Positions 35,222-46,330 of a stretch of DNA of 64,000 nt are shown piece after piece. The stretch comes from Heliocidaris erythrogramma (lineage: Eukaryota > Echinodermata > Echinoidea > Camarodonta > Echinometridae), in NCBI GenBank assembly GCA_025617745.1, contig CM046853.1:15853174-15917173 (forward strand), given 5' to 3'. The notes under the pieces are model-generated. The model did not search any database. It was not told the origin of the DNA and saw only the letters and a list, made by a program, of their open reading frames with translations. The position numbers were made by a program, and so were the translations under genes. Within the stretch, counting starts at the first letter, position 1; each line of letters opens with the position of its first letter.

Positions 35222-35530
35222 AAGGAAGGAAAATTAGAAGAAGAATATGAAGAAGGAGAAGAAAAAGAAGAGAAAAGAAGAGAAAAAGACGCAGAGAAAG
35301 AAGCTAGGAGGAGGAGAAGGAGAAGAAGAAGAAAGAAAAAGAAGAAGAAAAAAGAGGAGGAGAAGAAGAAGAAGAAGAAGAAGAAGAAGAAAAAGAAGAA
35401 GAAGAACATATAGAAGAAGCGGTAGGAGAAGAAGAAGGAGGAGGAGAAAAGGAACAAGGAGGAAGAAAATGAGAAGGAGCAGGAGCAGGAGAAGAACACT
35501 AGGAAGGGGAAACATTGGAATGAGAAGAAT
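35222..35530. repeat. ~300-bp polypurine (GAA/GGA)n tract
   Basis: The plus strand is almost entirely purine, mostly GAA, AAG and GGA triplets, with very few pyrimidine interruptions. Long frames on both strands across it (Arg/Lys/Glu-rich on plus, Phe/Ser/Leu-rich on minus) are compositional artefacts. Confidence 0.9.
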
Positions 35531-37016
35531 GATGGCAAGAAGGAATAGATACATTGCTTATCCATACTTAAACAAGCCCTACCACATTTTCTTTTCAAAT
35601 AAAGCCTGTGAGAGACGAACTGAAAATTTTATCGTGTCAGTTGTTTTCAGATACAAGTTGTTATGCATGTGTCTACTGCCATCATCGCTAATCATTATTA
35701 CAGTGATTTAAAAAAAAATAGTTTAAGTTGAGTGACGGAAGGAAAATTAGAGAAGCCGATTGGTGAACGATTGTACAGAATCGGAAAGTAGTGATTTCTT
35801 GAAAGTGATGTAGCGGCGGTCAACTTTCCCACTCGCTTTAGCACACAAAATTACTAAAATGTAAAAGTTTCAAAATGTATAAATTTGTAGGATCTTTTTT
35901 CCTTTTGGAGGACCTATAACAATGTTATATAATATATTTGAGTACTACCCTGAGGGAAATGGCGTTCAGGATAAAACAGAAATTTAATGATATTTTGATG
36001 TATACGACAAATGGGAGAGTTGACCGCGATTACGTCACAATCGATTCACCAAATTGCCAATTTGAGATTCGCATAGATGTAGTGATCTTATTTCAAACAT
36101 TCATAACTTTCTTATTCTGTGTCGGATTTCTTTCAAACTTCATCTTCCTCTTTTTCTTATATTTCTCCTTTCACACAAATCAGCTTTTACTTTACAGGGC
36201 TGGATTGCCATTTATAGTCAAATGTAAATGAATCCCAGTTATAGATACATTTATATGATAGGCAGAAAATCATTTACGATAGTACTATCAGGAATATCAA
36301 AATTAACATTAAAATCATCATATTCATTGATATCTCGATATAATGGCCATCAGCCCTAATCCAACTGTTTAATACTATATTGCCGCTTTTGTATGTGCGG
36401 AGAAAAACATATTATCAACAATGTTATACATTCATGATACGTGCAAAATAAACAATGTGGATTGTGCACGCGCCCCAGAACCAGGCCTACCTATTCACAT
36501 AATGATTTTCGCACCCCCAAAATATAATAAGAAAATAAGAAAATGAGAAAACGAAAGCTAACACGAAAATATCTTTCAAATTATAAAATGTGTAAACATC
36601 ACATTTCCATTTTAATGGCCGTTTTCATAAGTCGGGATGTCAATATGGAAGCAAATTATAATGTCATTTGCTTCCATATTGACATCCTGACGTTAGACGT
36701 ATTTTAGGTTTGAAAAGATACATGTATATTGAATGTTATTTCCGATAGTTTGTAAGCCCCCCAGTCGCTTTTTTTTTAGGGGGAGGGGGTAATATTTTAG
36801 TTTGTTTGATATTTTCCTTTTATTTGGCGTGAACTTGTTGAATTGATGAGGTGTGTGACGGGAAGGCTACATTTCAAGGCAATCAGTATTTGCTGATTTT
36901 TAAAAAATAAAACCGTTTGAGGCCTGACTCGATGTGTACAGACACATCCATTGTCCGTTTCCTTTATACCAACGTAAACATAGCCTAAAAGGATCTAATC
37001 CCATCCTCTAATTTAC
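35531..37016. other. Non-coding interval with one hairpin
   Basis: A 61-bp hairpin at 36631-36691 has 26-bp arms (left arm opens GTCGGGATGTCAATATGG) with a single mismatch and a 9-base loop. Nothing else is recognised. Confidence 0.6.
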
Positions 37017-37189
37017 CAGTCCATCACATGCAATGGTAAAAGGAATGCAAACAGTTGGATTGTGGGTCCGCTGCGTATCTTTTGTTCCAAAAGTCACTTT
37101 TAGGTCTTCCCGAAGGAGACCTGTAACGCCAGGGGAAAGGCACGTAACAAATACAGTATCCATGCTTTCATTGAGTGAAAGTAAAACTT
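37017..37189 (-). CDS. Candidate unrecognised internal exon
   Basis: Read on the minus strand, a plausible acceptor (GATTATAG) precedes 173 bases, which are followed by a plausible donor (CTG then GTAAAT). The frame carries two leading bases and then 57 codons, including NESMDTVFVTCLSPGVTGLL and a segment ending VCIPFTIACDGL. The wording is less AT-driven than random frames here and suggests a folded domain, but I do not recognise the family. It could be chance. Confidence 0.3.
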
Positions 37190-37426
37190 CTATAATCAGC
37201 GATAAATACCAAGTGGTTGTACACACATTGTGTTCTTGATCTTAGAGAGGTATTCTACATAATACTGAATAATTCATCAGAACATTTCCTCAAAGGAATG
37301 AGAGCATTTAATCATTTTACAACTTTATATCCGACTGTCCAAAGATAGTCGGGTAATCGAGAATCAAATATGTTCTAGCCTTCTTGGAGATGATCAACAC
37401 AACTCTCAAACTTTGGGCCTAAAAAT

Positions 37427-37756
37427 ATGGCGTCTCTTGAAGGAAAGGCTCCGGCAGTTTTTATTGAAGCTATTAGCGATGAGGCTAATGATAACGGTGA
37501 TGAGGACCGGATGACTCTAATCGTTCCGGGAGATGAAAGATTTGACATGGAGAGTCGAAAAGATAACATGCTGGATGCTTTGAGGAAAATGGGAGGACTG
37601 ACCCCAAAGGTAACTGTCGGGGGAAATAAGGGGAATGTACGACTAAGGTCTACACAACAGCTCGGAGAAATTATAGAAAAGAAGAAGAAAATGCCAAGCA
37701 ATCACCGATACCAGAGGAAGCTGAGGACTGGGACTCCCCCCAAAAACGCCAACTAA
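37427..37756 (+). CDS. Candidate coding exon, unknown protein, 109 residues
   Basis: Opens with an ATG in the context AAAAATATGGCG. It encodes a hydrophilic, low-repeat sequence with varied composition: an acidic N-terminal half (ISDEANDNGDEDRMTLIVPG), then SRKDNMLDALRKMGG, and a basic C-terminal half rich in Lys and Arg. No signal peptide or membrane segment. A possible splice donor lies inside at CCCAAAG then GTAACT (exon end about 37612), so the true exon may be shorter. It points the same way as the CNBD2-like gene 15 kb downstream and could be its first exon, but nothing in the sequence proves the link. Family not recognised. Confidence 0.45.
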   Translation: MASLEGKAPAVFIEAISDEANDNGDEDRMTLIVPGDERFDMESRKDNMLDALRKMGGLTPKVTVGGNKGNVRLRSTQQLGEIIEKKKKMPSNHRYQRKLRTGTPPKNAN

Positions 37757-37789
37757 AAAAACAAAAACAAAAGCAAGAGTGAAAAGCGG

Positions 37790-38235
37790 GGGAAGAAAAA
37801 AACCTAAAAAGGCGATACGAGCCGTTATCTTTCTCTCAAAACTTGCGCGGGTAGCGGGAAACCAGGATCCCGGATTTTGTGCGGGAGGGGGCTCAATATT
37901 CATAAATTTTTCTAACAAGCAAAAAGAAAAAAAAAGAAAAAAAAGGTCCCCAGCGTGGGGAAAACTCCCCTCCCCTGCACCCACCTCTGTTATATATTGT
38001 GCAGTTTGCATCCAAATTATTGAAAAGCAAGCAGGGCGTCGAACTATAACTCTCCGCCTACAAAAATGTTGCTGCGAGCCGTTATCTTTCTCTCAATTTC
38101 GTTAAAACGTCAGAGCTTTCGCGCTTTGCGCGAGAAGGGGGAAACTCCTCCTCCTGCACCCACCCCCGTGAAGAGCAAGCGTGCTCTTCACCAATTTCGC
38201 ACACTTCGCGTGCTCACAACCGCCCCCCCTAAAAT
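37790..38235 (-). repeat. Inverted copies of the 51.2-52.3 kb tandem unit
   Basis: Two units carry ACGAGCCGTTATCTTTCTCT, GGGGAAACTCC and CTGCACCCACC, the reverse complements of the array words at 51.2-52.3 kb. They are interrupted by a purine tract at 37920-37945. Confidence 0.65.
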
Positions 38236-40689
38236 GAAATCTTGGCTACGCGGTTGCATGTAAGATATGTTTGGTTCTTTCTTAAGCGAATGGATAGAAA
38301 GAGATAATAACAGAAACGATCAATCAAATTCACCTGTTTCTTCCTGGAGTTTAGTAATATGAAAGAGGAGGAAAGGGGTCTTGACACTGACTTCATGTGA
38401 GAAATACAATGTACATGATATCACATACGTTGCATATTCTCAATAAGAAATCATTAGACATTTTATAGTAAGAACATTCTGTAGATTCATGGGAAGCTAT
38501 AATTTACAAATAATTAATAAATGTAATATGGAATTTTATGGGTCAGTTACAAAACTACGGGGACACGCGCGTGGGCGTGCTCCTCCAATCAAATGACAGG
38601 GGGGGGGAAGGAAAAAGGAAAGAGAGAGAGAGAGAGACGCAAAAAGGGGGAAGGGAAGAGGAAAATATGACAGAAGACGCTTATACGACCCCTCCCTGCC
38701 CTTCTTCCAATCAATGGTTTTGTTAATTTGCATTTCATCCACCGAGTAGGACCGTAGCCCCCCTCAATGATGCCCCTCGATATGTATGGACCCAGGCTAC
38801 GGCACTGATTTTGGCTGTGACACAAATCAGTCCCATGTGTTATGGACAGTAAGATAACCAAGAAAAGTGAAGATAGAGGAAACTGACATTTTATACGGGG
38901 TCTCGGTTAGAATACAGTTACATATAGGTCCTGCACCATACTTCATCAACATGACCAGACTAATATGAAATATTAACACTTTATTCCAAATAGGTACTTA
39001 CGGGTAGCCAGACAACCTAACTAAACAACACGAAGTGATTTTTGTTCCCATTATTAAAGAAAAATACTACAAGTTTCATATTGCCTTTTCTCCGTGCAAC
39101 ATAAAATCCCTTTTCAAGACACTGAAGAAGAATCAATTTTGATAGACACTTTTCAATACGCATTTTCAGCATTTAAAACGAGGGAGCTACAATACATTAA
39201 CCGAGAGAAGAATTAAATCTACATTAAAAGAACTGATGATCCAAAAATGCACCAGCCCGTTTTATCCTACCATGCAATAGTATCAGTGGCGTATACCTGG
39301 ACCGGACCTTGGCGCCAAGAGGGGCAAAACTTGCGAGGAAATGATGAGCGGAAACTGCTTGGAGGGAGATCCGTATTTTCTTTTCGCCAGCCCTTCAAAA
39401 GTCGTTCAGTGTGGGGGGGGGGGGGGGGGGGGGGGGTAGCCATCAAAGATTTTTTTCGCCAACCCTACAAAATTCGCTCGGATGGCTATAGTACTCAATA
39501 CAAATAGTGAACACTAACCTTGCCCGAGGCGGGGATAAGTAGTCTCCATCTCTATATACTTAGAATCAGCTTTATGCACTACAGTGCGCTTTATTAAATC
39601 GAACGGAATTAAGTGTTCTAATGTAAACCTGAATGTAGATGTTCTCTGTAGGTTACCATGGTGAGTGAGTATTCACAACGGAATGCTTTCGGTATTATGT
39701 GGGAGCTTCTGGGAAAGGTTGTTGATATTCTTTCGTGAAAAAGAACGCATTGGTGATGCGTTTACAGGAATTTTAGGAAAAGTAAAAGGAAAGGAAAGAA
39801 AAGTAAGAGATGATAATGGAATGAAATTAAATTAACCGAAAATAAAAATATATATATAAAAGGTCTCGTGTAAGTGTTTAATTTAATTTAATTCCATTGT
39901 GTTTATTTTCTCTTACAACGTTTGCTATTGTATTAAAAAGAAATTCATTTTTAAAGAATGTGCTTTCCAGTGTATGTAGAAGACATTTGCCAGTAAAAAA
40001 ATTCATCATGTTGTCCTTTATACGGAGATAAAGCTTATGGTGATCAAAGTGACATCTATTTTGTCCAAGATTTGTCAAAATGCAACTTCTCTCTGCTAAA
40101 ACAGCTTCATTAATTTGATGCTGTTTAAATGATTTACAAAGTTCATTTTTAATTGATAGATTAATTTGAGATTTTTAATAAGCTATATTACGATCGAGGA
40201 GAAGTTTGGCCTATATTATAAACATTCAACCGAAGTAAAAAAAAAGTTAAAATTCTACAAAACAATCTTTATTGTTTATTCAATAATGATTCAATCTGAT
40301 TAGCAAATCACACAATCTATACAATACAGAAAATAAAATGTTACAAACTTACTGGTTCATTCGTTAGAAATTACGTAATTATAATCGACAGGAATACATG
40401 CCTCCTTGAAAATGTTTGTTAAAATCTATTTAGAATCATTCTCCGAGAAGCAAAGACATATCATCTCGTATTGGTTTTAAAAAGCATTCGCGATATTTCA
40501 TATTTAATATGAGTAAGATTTGCGTACCCATACAAATTTTCCAAAACGGAAAGATCACCCCTTGGCGGCCGGTATACGGCAGTGTCTCACTCTATACGGA
40601 TTCGTGGTGATTTAATTATAGTACCTACAAAATGTAAAGAAAATATATAATATAGTATAAACATTTAGACACGAAGATTGAAAGGCCAT
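38236..40689. other. Non-coding interval with repeat ends
   Basis: A repeat end GGCTACGGCACTG finishes at 38817. A CAGTGGCGTATACC end starts at 39284, followed at 39395-39486 by the GTTCAGTG, poly-G, TTTTTTTCGCCAACCC module related to 4388-4580. A (GA)n tract lies near 38618-38636. No supported gene. Confidence 0.5.
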
Positions 40690-41060
40690 CCGTTAAAAAA
40701 AAAGTTAGGAAACGATAGGTGATCGGGGATGGGTGGACGGCGGCGTCTGCCACTGAGTCCCGCACCAGGCCAAGCACAGATATACAAATATTAATATGAC
40801 TAGCACTGCAGATGGTGTGTACAAGTTACCTGGTTAATGACAACTTGTATCGACTTAATCAAAAAATCTTACACCAACTATGATCTTACATTTATCACAA
40901 AGGTTTTACTAATAAATCAACAATTTTTAAGGGAAATTTACAGTCGATATATGAGGATTCAAATCATACGTCTACACTTCAAACTTGATCATTTTCGATT
41001 TTATGATATAAATAAATTAACAAATGAATATTCATGAGCAAACTCATGAATACGTAAAAA
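40690..41060. repeat. Dispersed ~380-bp repeat, copy A
   Basis: Matches 43055-43440 in the same order: CGATAGGTGATCGGGG, GGTGGACGGCGGCGTCTGCC, TACCTGGTTA, AAAATCTTACACCAACTA, TTTATCACAAAG. The two copies differ by point changes and small gaps, so they are old. No coding sense and no defined ends. Confidence 0.65.
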
Positions 41061-41149
41061 CATCAAATGGGAAATCCCAGTTTCACTGCCATTACAAAGA
41101 ATCAATAATAGCTACATGGTGGTTTCTCATAAAGATCCTATGATCTCTA

Positions 41150-41322
41150 CCTGTATTAAAGAGTTGCGACATGGACGTCCCACTTTTCTGGAAACAAAAT
41201 GGCGTTCGAATTCTTTCTATTGAGAACACCCAGGTGCTCATCGGAATTGAATAGAAATGTTACGTAATAGTGGAAACAAAATGGCGTTCAAATCCCCAGT
41301 TGTCGCAACTCTCTAATACAGG
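41150..41322. mobile_element. 173-bp MITE
   Basis: The left end CCTGTATTAAAGAGTTGCGA and the right end (reverse complement CCTGTATTAGAGAGTTGCGA) pair over 22 bp with one mismatch. GGAAACAAAATGGCGTTC appears twice inside, at 41190-41207 and 41272-41289, in the same orientation. The target duplication is unclear. Confidence 0.6.
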
Positions 41323-41337
41323 GACACTAATTTCTAT

Positions 41338-41361
41338 CAGTGCCGTATATATACGGCACTG
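41338..41361. mobile_element. 24-bp hAT-like remnant with 8-bp target duplication
   Basis: A perfect palindrome of two 12-bp arms (CAGTGCCGTATA and its complement) with no interior. It is flanked directly by ATTTCTAT on both sides (41330-41337 and 41362-41369). The arm matches the CAGTGGCGTATA end at 39284 with one change. Confidence 0.7.
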
Positions 41362-41456
41362 ATTTCTATATGGTGCACACGCCATCTATCGACACTGAAT
41401 GAAAGGGGGAATGAAAGGCAACAAACAGCCTGTAAATCATGTAGATAATTGCACTC

Positions 41457-41635
41457 TGAACACGTTGACAAAAGAGAGCGGACAAAATATACAGCTCCTC
41501 ATTGTACCTTCCACAATTGTTCTGGTAGACAAAAGAACATCCCAATGAAGGGATGTTCTTTTATCTACCAGAACCAGTGTGGAAGGTACAATGATGAGCT
41601 GTATATTTTGTCCGCTCCTTTGTTTGCCATGTTCA
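41457..41635. repeat. 179-bp inverted repeat (long hairpin)
   Basis: Arms of about 85 bp pair with few mismatches. The left arm carries GAGCGGACAAAATATACAGC, CATTGTACCTTCCACA and GGTAGACAAAAGAACATCCC, each inverted on the right; the loop is only a few bases. Any transcript would fold into a near-perfect hairpin. It could be an end-to-end MITE or a hairpin RNA source. Confidence 0.8.
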
Positions 41636-42357
41636 TAGTGTTGTCAGTCTATTACAAATACACTGTATCTTGAAATTACTCCATTTCAATATTTAAGAAG
41701 GAGAGCAGTGTCTCAAAGCCTTGCAGTTTCCTTGCTAGACATTATCCCATGGGGGCTGCCATCCACTTATGATCACTTGTGGAATGCATGACACATGGAT
41801 TTTCTCATTAAAAAAAAAATCAGTTTTGTAGTCATGTACCTTGAAACGAAGATACTTTTATCCTGCCATATAATCTATTTGTGTCAAGATATTTGTTAAG
41901 CAGGATTTGGCATGCACAAGTTGTTGCTTGGTCAGACAAAGGTTTGTCAATTCTTCAAAGAAGTGACAAAGACCTACAACTGCTCTTAGATATCACCTGT
42001 TCGAGACAATGGGGTACCAAGGTGGCTGCCATTTTGCATTGGTGGCTTTAGTTGTACAATAGCTATGCATTATGCAACATCATATTCATTGTGTACAGGT
42101 AAAAATGGCCATGAACCACAGAGTTCTGTGCCATGTACGACTATGACATCACAGTTTTTCAAAATGGCAGCCCCCATAGAATAATATCTAGCATGGAAGT
42201 TGCAAGCTTTATAGAGATTGTTCTCCTTACTGGGTAATCAAATAGGAATATTTTCAATATACATGTATGTAGAACAGGCTAACAATTTTTCACATGATTG
42301 TCAGCTAATGTTTGTTAAGTTTCATTCTCCTTCAATATTATAATACATATATTTCTT

Positions 42358-42424
42358 TTTCTTCTCTTTCTTCTTCTGCTTCTTCTTCTTCTTCTTCTTC
42401 TTCTTCTTCTTCTTCTTCTTCTTC
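42358..42424 (+). repeat. (TTC)n microsatellite
   Basis: A near-pure TTC run of about 65 bp, followed by the possible LINE tail. Confidence 0.9.
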
Positions 42425-42464
42425 AAGTAATGTTCAATGGTCTACGAATACGATGACGGGGGTA

Positions 42465-42530
42465 ATAATATGTCTGTAAAGCGCTTAGAAACATCATAGA
42501 TGTATTAGGCGCTATATAAATCAGAAACAC
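42465..42530 (+). repeat. Possible L2-like LINE or SINE 3' tail
   Basis: Contains TGTAAAGCGCTTAGAAACA and, after a short loop, AGGCGCTATATAAATCAG. The GTAAAGCGCTT…GCGCTATATAAAT stem-loop is a 3' end known from L2-type LINEs and the SINEs that use them. Nothing of the body is recognised upstream. Confidence 0.5.
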
Positions 42531-43054
42531 GATAAAAACTACTTTCGAAAAATAAACTCAAAACAATTTCAGTAGCGCTGTCTGTCACCTTTAGAAATGT
42601 GCGAACATTACAATCGCGTATTACATAATCCGAACCTGATTTCTATGGGCACTACAATAGGCCTTTGAAATTGCCCTTGAGTTTATTTTTCGAAAGTAGT
42701 TTTTATCGTGTTAAGAATATTATTATTAATATTATTATTATTATTATTATTATGCACGAATACAACTTATACAATTAATATCTAGATCCTTTGCATTTCA
42801 GTTGTGGATAATGATGGAGCATGTGTCAGGCTTGAGGAGGGGGGGGGGGGGGGATGAATTGCGAGTATATGAAAAGACGAATCTGTCCTATTCTCTTTAA
42901 TTAAATAAATATATGTTATTCGAACTATATTTTATTGAATGTTCATCAGGTTTTCTTAAATCTATAATTTTATTAAGTATCTAGAAAATCTAAAGATAAT
43001 ACATAATATATTATTATTATACATAAACACAAAAGGTTGAATGGTCTTCGGTTA
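42531..43054. other. Non-coding; inverted 36-bp pair
   Basis: CACGATAAAAACTACTTTCG and AAAATAAACTCAA at 42526-42561 reappear inverted at 42677-42712 (reading TTGAGTTTATTTTTCGAAAG), suggesting a small inverted-repeat element of about 190 bp. An (ATT)n tract follows at 42718-42753. Confidence 0.5.
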
Positions 43055-43440
43055 AAATGAAGGAAAAAAAAGTGAGCAAAACGAGACGATAGGTGGTCGG
43101 CGGTGGGTGGACGGCGGTGTCTGCCACAGACTCACGCACCACGGCCGAGGGAATATGTACAAATAGTCATATAAATAGTATTGCAAATACTGAATGCAAT
43201 TTACCTGGTTAGTAAGTAATTGCCATGAGTTTAATTACAAAATCTTACACCAACTACGATCCTGCTGCATTTATCGCAAAGATTACAAATTAATCAACAA
43301 AATTTTGAAGAAAAAATTGCGATCGATTTCTTCTGATTATTTTAAATCATACATTTACACATTAAACTTGATATTTCTTACAAGCTTGTGACAAGCAATG
43401 AATATTCAAGTTCATGTGCATATTATGCATGTATTGAATG
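43055..43440. repeat. Dispersed ~380-bp repeat, copy B
   Basis: Copy of 40690-41060 in the same orientation. Both copies are followed, at different distances, by an ACGCCATCTATCG word (41389 and 43553). Confidence 0.65.
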
Positions 43441-43964
43441 TATACTGACTGTGCATTAAGTGGGAATTCCCAACTCAGATGTACAACTACAACACGGATA
43501 TTCATCATCGTCATAATGTTACTCGTAGTTGACAGTGTCAATACAAGAGTGAACGCCATCTATCGGCAGTGAGTGCAAAATATGAATTCAGCCAGATGAA
43601 GAGGCCTTATCATTGCTTATTGCCTGGGTTCTTAATTATTTTGTCAGGCGGGCTCAAAATATAATACGTCGCGGGCCACTGATTATCACACATATAAACG
43701 TATAGGACTGTCATCAAAATTTTTAAATGAGCCTGATATAAAAGTTACATACAAAAGTTAAACATTTTGTTTAACATGAAGATTTTCATACGTTATTCAG
43801 ATGCTCCCTGACCTACAGCTGTAAATGTATCATTCATTAGCAGGTCTGGTTTGTCTGTCTTCACCCAGATGTAAATGGTACCTGGCAATTACTGGGGTAA
43901 TAATAATTTCAGGGCCCTCTGGAAGAACAGCTGATGAGGCTCTTCCTCGTGTAAACAAAATTAT

Positions 43965-43966
43965 TA

Positions 43967-44013
<47 letters not shown>

Positions 44014-44085
44014 ATAATAATAATAATAATAATAATAATTATCATTATTATTATTATAATTATTATTATCATTATTATCAGCATA
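43965..44085. repeat. (TTA)n / (TAA)n mirror microsatellite
   Basis: ATT triplets switch to ATA triplets at about 44010 and back near 44040, so the tract can pair with itself. Poly-isoleucine or poly-asparagine frames across it are artefacts. Confidence 0.9.
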
Positions 44086-44757
44086 GAAAGTCATTTTGTA
44101 CCAAACGGTTAATGTTCATTTGCACAGTGAGCTTACAGAAGGCTGCTAGCTGCGCTAGATGCATCATTACTCAGTCGATATAATGACAGCCATATGCAAT
44201 CTGGAAACCAGCAAACCAGACTCATTTGGGTTTTGGCCAACTCTTTTTCAGTTGGTAGAAAAAATCTGATTCAGATTTTATTGACTGTTTTCAATCATAT
44301 TAACATAATACTGTCGTGTATAGCATAAAATGTATATAATAACAACAATAACAATTATGTTTCTCCATATATATGGGCAAATAATTAGATACCAATAAGT
44401 AAAATATATGATGCACAAATATTGACATATTAAGTGATGTTGAAAACAGTTGGACATGTTTAAAAGCAAAGCTTTTGTATTACATGTCCAGAAACCTATA
44501 TAACTTAATTAACATTGGGTCGTTCAATAATATTGCGCCATTTTGATAATTCTGTGGAGAAATTGCTCTAAGTATCGTTGAACAGCTAATGGATTATTTG
44601 AAATAATTTGGTGTTATCATTTCTTTTTTCAAAATTCCCTTTTGTCCTGGTATATGAACCTAATTTAACCCACTGGTCATAACGATCATTTATGAGATGA
44701 TCATAGCATCATAATCTCTTTGAATCGTATATCATGGTATATGGACGGTTACATGTC

Positions 44758-45133
44758 GTTTTTCCGAAGGTTCGTATTTCCGAAGGTTCGTTTTTCCGAA
44801 GGTTCATAATTCCGAAGGTTCGTTATTCCGAAGGTTCGTTACTCCGAAGGTTCGTTTTTCCGAAGGTTCGTTTTTCCGAAGGTTCTTTTTTCCGAAAATG
44901 AAATAGGGTTCATAATTCCGAAGGTTCGTATTTCCGAAAATGAAAAAGGGTTCGTATTTCCGAAAATGAAAAAGGGTTCGTATTTCCGAAAATGAAAAAA
45001 GGTTCGTATTTCCGAAAATGAAATAGGGTTCGTATTTCCGAAAATGAAAAAGGGTTCGTATTTCCGAAAATGAAATAGGGTTCGTATTTCCGAAAATGAA
45101 AAAGGGTTCGTATTTCCGAAAATGAAAAAGGGT
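44758..45133 (+). repeat. Left tandem-repeat arm
   Basis: About eight 16-bp units (TCCGAAGGTTCGTTTT and variants) are followed by about ten 26-bp units ending AAATGAAAAAGGG or AAATGAAATAGGG. Confidence 0.9.
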
Positions 45134-46178
45134 TTAAATTCAGAGAATACGGCGTCAATCCGTATTTTGGATAGGGAGGAGGGGAAAGACTGCCAAGTGT
45201 AAAGATATTCATTTCGTACTCAATAATCATAACAATGATGATAACAATTATTATAATAAAATCCAGAGAAATAGCCATTATTATCGTAATTCCTATCAAT
45301 ATTATCATTATTATTATGATTATTATTATTATAATTATTATTATTATCATCATTATTGTTATTATTATTAATATCATTATCATTATTATAATTGTTCCTA
45401 TTATAATAACCAATATTTGTGAGCGAGCGTGGAGAGCGAGCGCCTCAGGAATAAATGTTTCATTTCTCATAAAATGATATTACTTCGGTGATTAAAATAC
45501 ATATTGATGTATTGAAGAAAGTGAATGATCGGATTCCGGATTAAATTTCCTACAACGAAATTGGCTTGAAGTTATTTATATAATGTATATACCGCTTTGG
45601 AAAATGAGACACACCAAAGTTCCAAGTAGATCTTTACAAGCAGAAAATGGTCACGTAATGTTTTTGAAAGGGGGAGCTGATGCCTCTTGGCAGAATATCA
45701 TACTCCCCGTTCGTACAATTTGCAAGCGAGCGAAGCGAGTTAGAAAAAACATAAAACCCTTTTTTATTGTAATGGAAGTGCAATTTCGCCATCAAAAGAC
45801 AGATATAGAACATGTAATAATGAGCCATGAATAATATAACTGAACCCTACTGCCGAATATGGAATATTTGGGCACTTCACTCGCCCTAATGAAGGGCGTT
45901 CCCTGTCCCAAACTATTCCGTTTCTAAATCTTACGCGCTAGTGAGCAAGTAAAAAAAAGGAGATATTGTCTATAGAATAATGATTTTAGCCGACCATCTC
46001 GCTTCCCAAAATAAAAGGATGTTCGGGCACCACGCTGCTGGATTCCAGCGAGCCAAACATTGACACTTTATTATCTTTAAGATGTAATTACTTCGTGAAC
46101 ATAAATTGTGATTAAAAAAGTATACTATGAAAAGTGTAAACTAAAAATAAGGTGGGGGCGTCCTGCTTCCCTAGCCCT

Positions 46179-46330
46179 CAGAGCCATCTATTACAGAGTT
46201 TGGCCAACTCGGCTCCATGTAGGTAGCAATATGGCGCTTGTTGCTTTGTTAGGCAAGCACTAAACAAAGGAATATACGCCATGTTGTGCCCAAATAAACC
46301 GAGTTGGCCGAAGTCTGTAATATGGCTCTG
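46179..46330. mobile_element. 152-bp MITE nested in the foldback element
   Basis: The ends read CAGAGCCATCTATTACAGA and, inverted, CAGAGCCATATTACAGAC. Pairing continues through GGCCAACTCGG. CAGAG…CTCTG ends suit hAT, but the flanking octamers do not match. Confidence 0.6.

Noticed and set aside
35125..35711. Overlapping open frames of 106-157 residues on both strands, Arg/Lys-rich or Phe/Ser/Leu-rich
   Set aside because: They are compositional artefacts of the polypurine tract; no stop codons can occur in pure GAA/GGA sequence.
43825..44112. Poly-isoleucine and poly-asparagine frames
   Set aside because: ATT/ATA microsatellite artefact.
44758..45133. Possible CRISPR-like array of regular repeats
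   Set aside because: There are no unique spacers; units are contiguous 16- and 26-bp minisatellite repeats in a eukaryotic transposon-like arm.
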